Shown: positions 62,062 to 64,000 of the stretch, one piece after another
Position numbering within the stretch: position 1 is the first letter of the stretch
Layout: every line of letters begins with the position of its first letter
The notes under the pieces: model-generated
Seen by the model: only the letters and a program-made list of their open reading frames with translations
Databases searched by the model: none
What the model was told of the DNA's origin: nothing
Origin: Acipenser ruthenus
Taxonomy: Eukaryota > Chordata > Actinopteri > Acipenseriformes > Acipenseridae
Length of the DNA: 64,000 nt
NCBI RefSeq assembly: GCF_902713425.1
Contig: NC_081246.1
Coordinates: forward strand, 437,501-501,500
Direction: 5' to 3'
Translations under genes and position numbers: made by a program

Positions 62062-62366
62062 AGATATTGTTAAATTATGTTTAATTTGCTGCCTATAGGC
62101 AATATTCTTCGTAGCTATGGGGATAATGTTCATTGTTAAGCTGATGATGCACAGCTGTATTTATCACTGAAACATTTACTAATAAAAAAAATGATGTTAG
62201 AAAAGTCTTAATGCTAAACTCAGATAAAACAGAAGTGATGATTCTGGGATCTCAGAAGCAACAAAGCGATATGTCTGATTTACTCCTTGGTGGCTTCTCT
62301 TATGAACTTGCAGACGATATGAGAAATCTGGGTGTGATCTTCGACCCAAATCTTTCTTTTGAGACA
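62062..62366 (+). pseudogene. LINE RT fragment downstream of arm D
   Basis: It encodes relics of [13 protein letters not shown] and [20 protein letters not shown], and matches the start of 46965-47937. The LINE continues at the C unit but is cut off here at tttgagaca. Confidence 0.55.
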
Positions 62367-62730
62367 GCTGTTAGCGTGTCAAACCCAGCTGCTTGTGAAG
62401 TGGAAGGTAGTTGGTAGATTTCATTTAAAAAGAACGCTGGTGTGTATCTGATGAGGCACGTATGTATACATGTTTACATGCTGTGTATGTCTGCTTTACA
62501 CCATATCAACTCAGTACCATGAAGCCTCCCTGTCCTGCTCGATAAAATTCTAATAGAGCTACGTAAAGCAACACAGAGTTCAAAATGAACAGCTCTTCTT
62601 TATTGATTTCGCTCCCTTGACAGTCACAGTGCATCGTGTTTCAAGTGACAGGACGCATTCAAAGAGTATACAGATTTGTCTTTTATTGGTTTGTCAGCCA
62701 ATCATCAAAACAGTAAGCATTGAAAGGCTT

Positions 62731-63688
62731 TTATGGTTTTTGAAACAAAGTCTGGACAACGTAGTCGCTGTAAGAGCCGTCGATTGCTCCTCGTCCACCG
62801 TCTGGGACAACCCAGCAAGAGACTCTGTCTTTAGACAGCGTTCCGTAATCGATTGTGAAATCCCTGGAAAACAGAATGGAACAGAGTCAGCAGTACAGTA
62901 AATGCACCGATTGTGAACACACACTGTGTTTCTATAAAGCAAGACCCATTAACAATCTGTTTACCTGGTCACAGTCACATCGTGCCCATATACTTCAATC
63001 AAGACTTTACTGCCAATTCTACCTTCTTTTACATACAACTGTCTAGAAAACCGACCTGTAAAAAAAAAAAGAAGAAATATATAACCAAACATGTAAGAGT
63101 GACTTACTGTACCTGCCTATGTACTGGGATTGCAGTGTTGAGTGCAGCTCTGGATCTCTTACAGGCAAGCCCGCAGGTGCTCGGCCAGCCACAGGGGTCG
63201 CTGGTGTGCGGTGAGCCAAGGACACCCTGGCTGACCTAAGCCCTCCCCACCCGGGCGACGCTTAACCAATTGTGAGCCGCCCCTTGGGAGCTCCCATCCA
63301 CGGTCGTCAGTGGAATAGCCTGGACTCAAACCGGCGACCTCCAGGCTATAAGGTGCATCCTGCACTCCACGCGGAGTGCCTTTACCGGATGTGCCACTCA
63401 GGATCCCTTGCATGGACAACCTTTAAAACCTTGGCACTGTATCCCCGTCGTTGCCCCCCGGAGGCAATTAAATACAAAATAAAAACTCCCATGCTTCCTA
63501 ATACATACCCAGCAGCCCAGTGCTTCCTGCAGAGAAATCATTCAGTTTTATTTTGAGCCACAGAAAGTCTTGTCTTGAACGATGCAGTAAAACCTCAATG
63601 ACCGTGCTCCCCAGAGTCACTTCAGTGGTCCTCCCGTTTGAAGAGGATAGAGAGAGGCTGGAGCGAAAGGGGGAGCGGATATCAGACA
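62731..63688 (-). CDS. ITIH-like protein, C-terminal three exons (partial gene)
   Basis: Exons 63688-63509 (180 bp), 63055-62965 (91 bp) and 62863-62731 (133 bp) join in frame (phases 1 and 2). They read ...GSTVIEVLLHRSRQDFLWLK, FSAGSTGLLGRFSRQLYVKE, YGHDVTVTRDFTIDYG, VSCWVVPDGGRGAIDGSYSD and YVVQTLFQKP-stop. This matches the C-terminal domain of inter-alpha-trypsin inhibitor heavy chains (thGLLGqF, then v-CWfV-n-GaG-IDG-h-tDYiV--lF), secreted proteins that bind hyaluronan. The C-terminal propeptide is normally cleaved. The 5' part lies beyond the right edge; the acceptor of the first visible exon is weak. The family is clear; which ITIH member is not. Confidence 0.75.
63130..63407 (-). mobile_element. 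SINE-3 in an ITIH-like intron
   Basis: Second copy of the GC-rich SINE (tcttacaggcaagcccgcag to atgtgccactcaggatcc). It lies in the 453-bp intron between the exons ending at 63509 and starting at 63055. Confidence 0.75.
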
Positions 63689-64000
63689 CTCAACTCCTTA
63701 GCAATTTATTTTTGAAGAAGCTTCTAAGAAACCAAGTTGTTGATTTGATCGAGTGAAACCCTGCCGGGATAAGCCACAGCTGGATCTGTTAGACAGATTT
63801 ACAGCACCGGGGAAACCCACTGTAATGAACTGGCGTCTCAGCCCATTGAACTTAATGGAAAGGCAAGGGCTAGACATGAACCACAAAACATACAGTTCAA
63901 AGACAATTCTTGCCATCTGTCTGAAGAGCAAGCTCTGTAGTCAAGAGGTAAGGACAGGTCTTATGCTGATGTCAGCATCGTTAACGGATAATACATAATC
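63689..64000. other. Upstream intron of the ITIH-like gene
   Basis: I could not identify a further exon with confidence. Open frames on both strands here lack ITIH-like motifs. Confidence 0.3.

Noticed and set aside
63753-63998. Possible extra ITIH exon
   Set aside because: Neither strand gives motifs of the family, and splice sites are ambiguous, so it was left as intron.

Overview
This is vertebrate nuclear DNA, most likely from a ray-finned fish. The evidence is C2H2 zinc-finger exons with the fish-type N-terminal coiled-coil exon, dense V-SINE-like and L2-tailed SINEs, Tc1, Harbinger, hAT and piggyBac DNA elements, and AT-rich introns with long (AAT)n tracts. A sturgeon-like or other early-branching ray-finned fish is my guess only.

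The core is a decaying cluster of C2H2 zinc-finger genes built from a repeated head-to-head unit. A compact CCAAT/GC-box promoter sits between two divergent arms. The type-1 arm has an exon for a coiled-coil domain starting [10 protein letters not shown], an acidic exon and a zinc-finger exon. The type-2 arm has a short basic exon, a DQPHSKEVSEMEAAH exon, an acidic repeat exon with IKEE motifs and a zinc-finger exon. Promoter modules lie near 1.0, 10.0, 27.6, 40.0 and 56.3 kb. Three type-1 genes read cleanly from ATG to stop with all introns in phase 1: gene A (4458-9452, minus, 395 aa), gene B (28180-32381, plus, 458 aa) and gene E (51691-55819, minus, 373 aa). Gene C (40553-41665, plus) keeps exons 1 and 2 but has lost its finger exon. 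The type-2 arms (about 1.0-2.9, 10.1-13.8, 23.2-27.4 and 56.4-61.3 kb) are all damaged, each in a different way.

Between these lie four minisatellites: 35 bp at 5.2 kb, 33 bp at 10.2 kb, 41 bp at 13.8 kb and 34 bp at 22.8 kb. The 33-bp and 41-bp arrays have small mirror-image counterparts in the inverted unit at 23-24 kb. A PIF/Harbinger-like block at 15.8-17.9 kb has a broken transposase remnant and a clean three-exon Myb/SANT-like gene (332 aa). Other mobile DNA includes a 1237-bp hAT element with a perfect 8-bp duplication, a piggyBac-type MITE, a Tc1 copy interrupted by an LTR-like insertion, two solo LTRs of one family, L2- and CR1-like LINE pieces and at least four SINE families.

At the right edge, on the minus strand, are the last three exons of an inter-alpha-trypsin-inhibitor heavy-chain-like gene. 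It is the only clear non-zinc-finger host gene and probably marks the cluster boundary.

Limits: exon borders are inferred by eye from splice motifs, phase and comparison among copies. Repeat ends are accurate to a few bases only where a target-site duplication is quoted.
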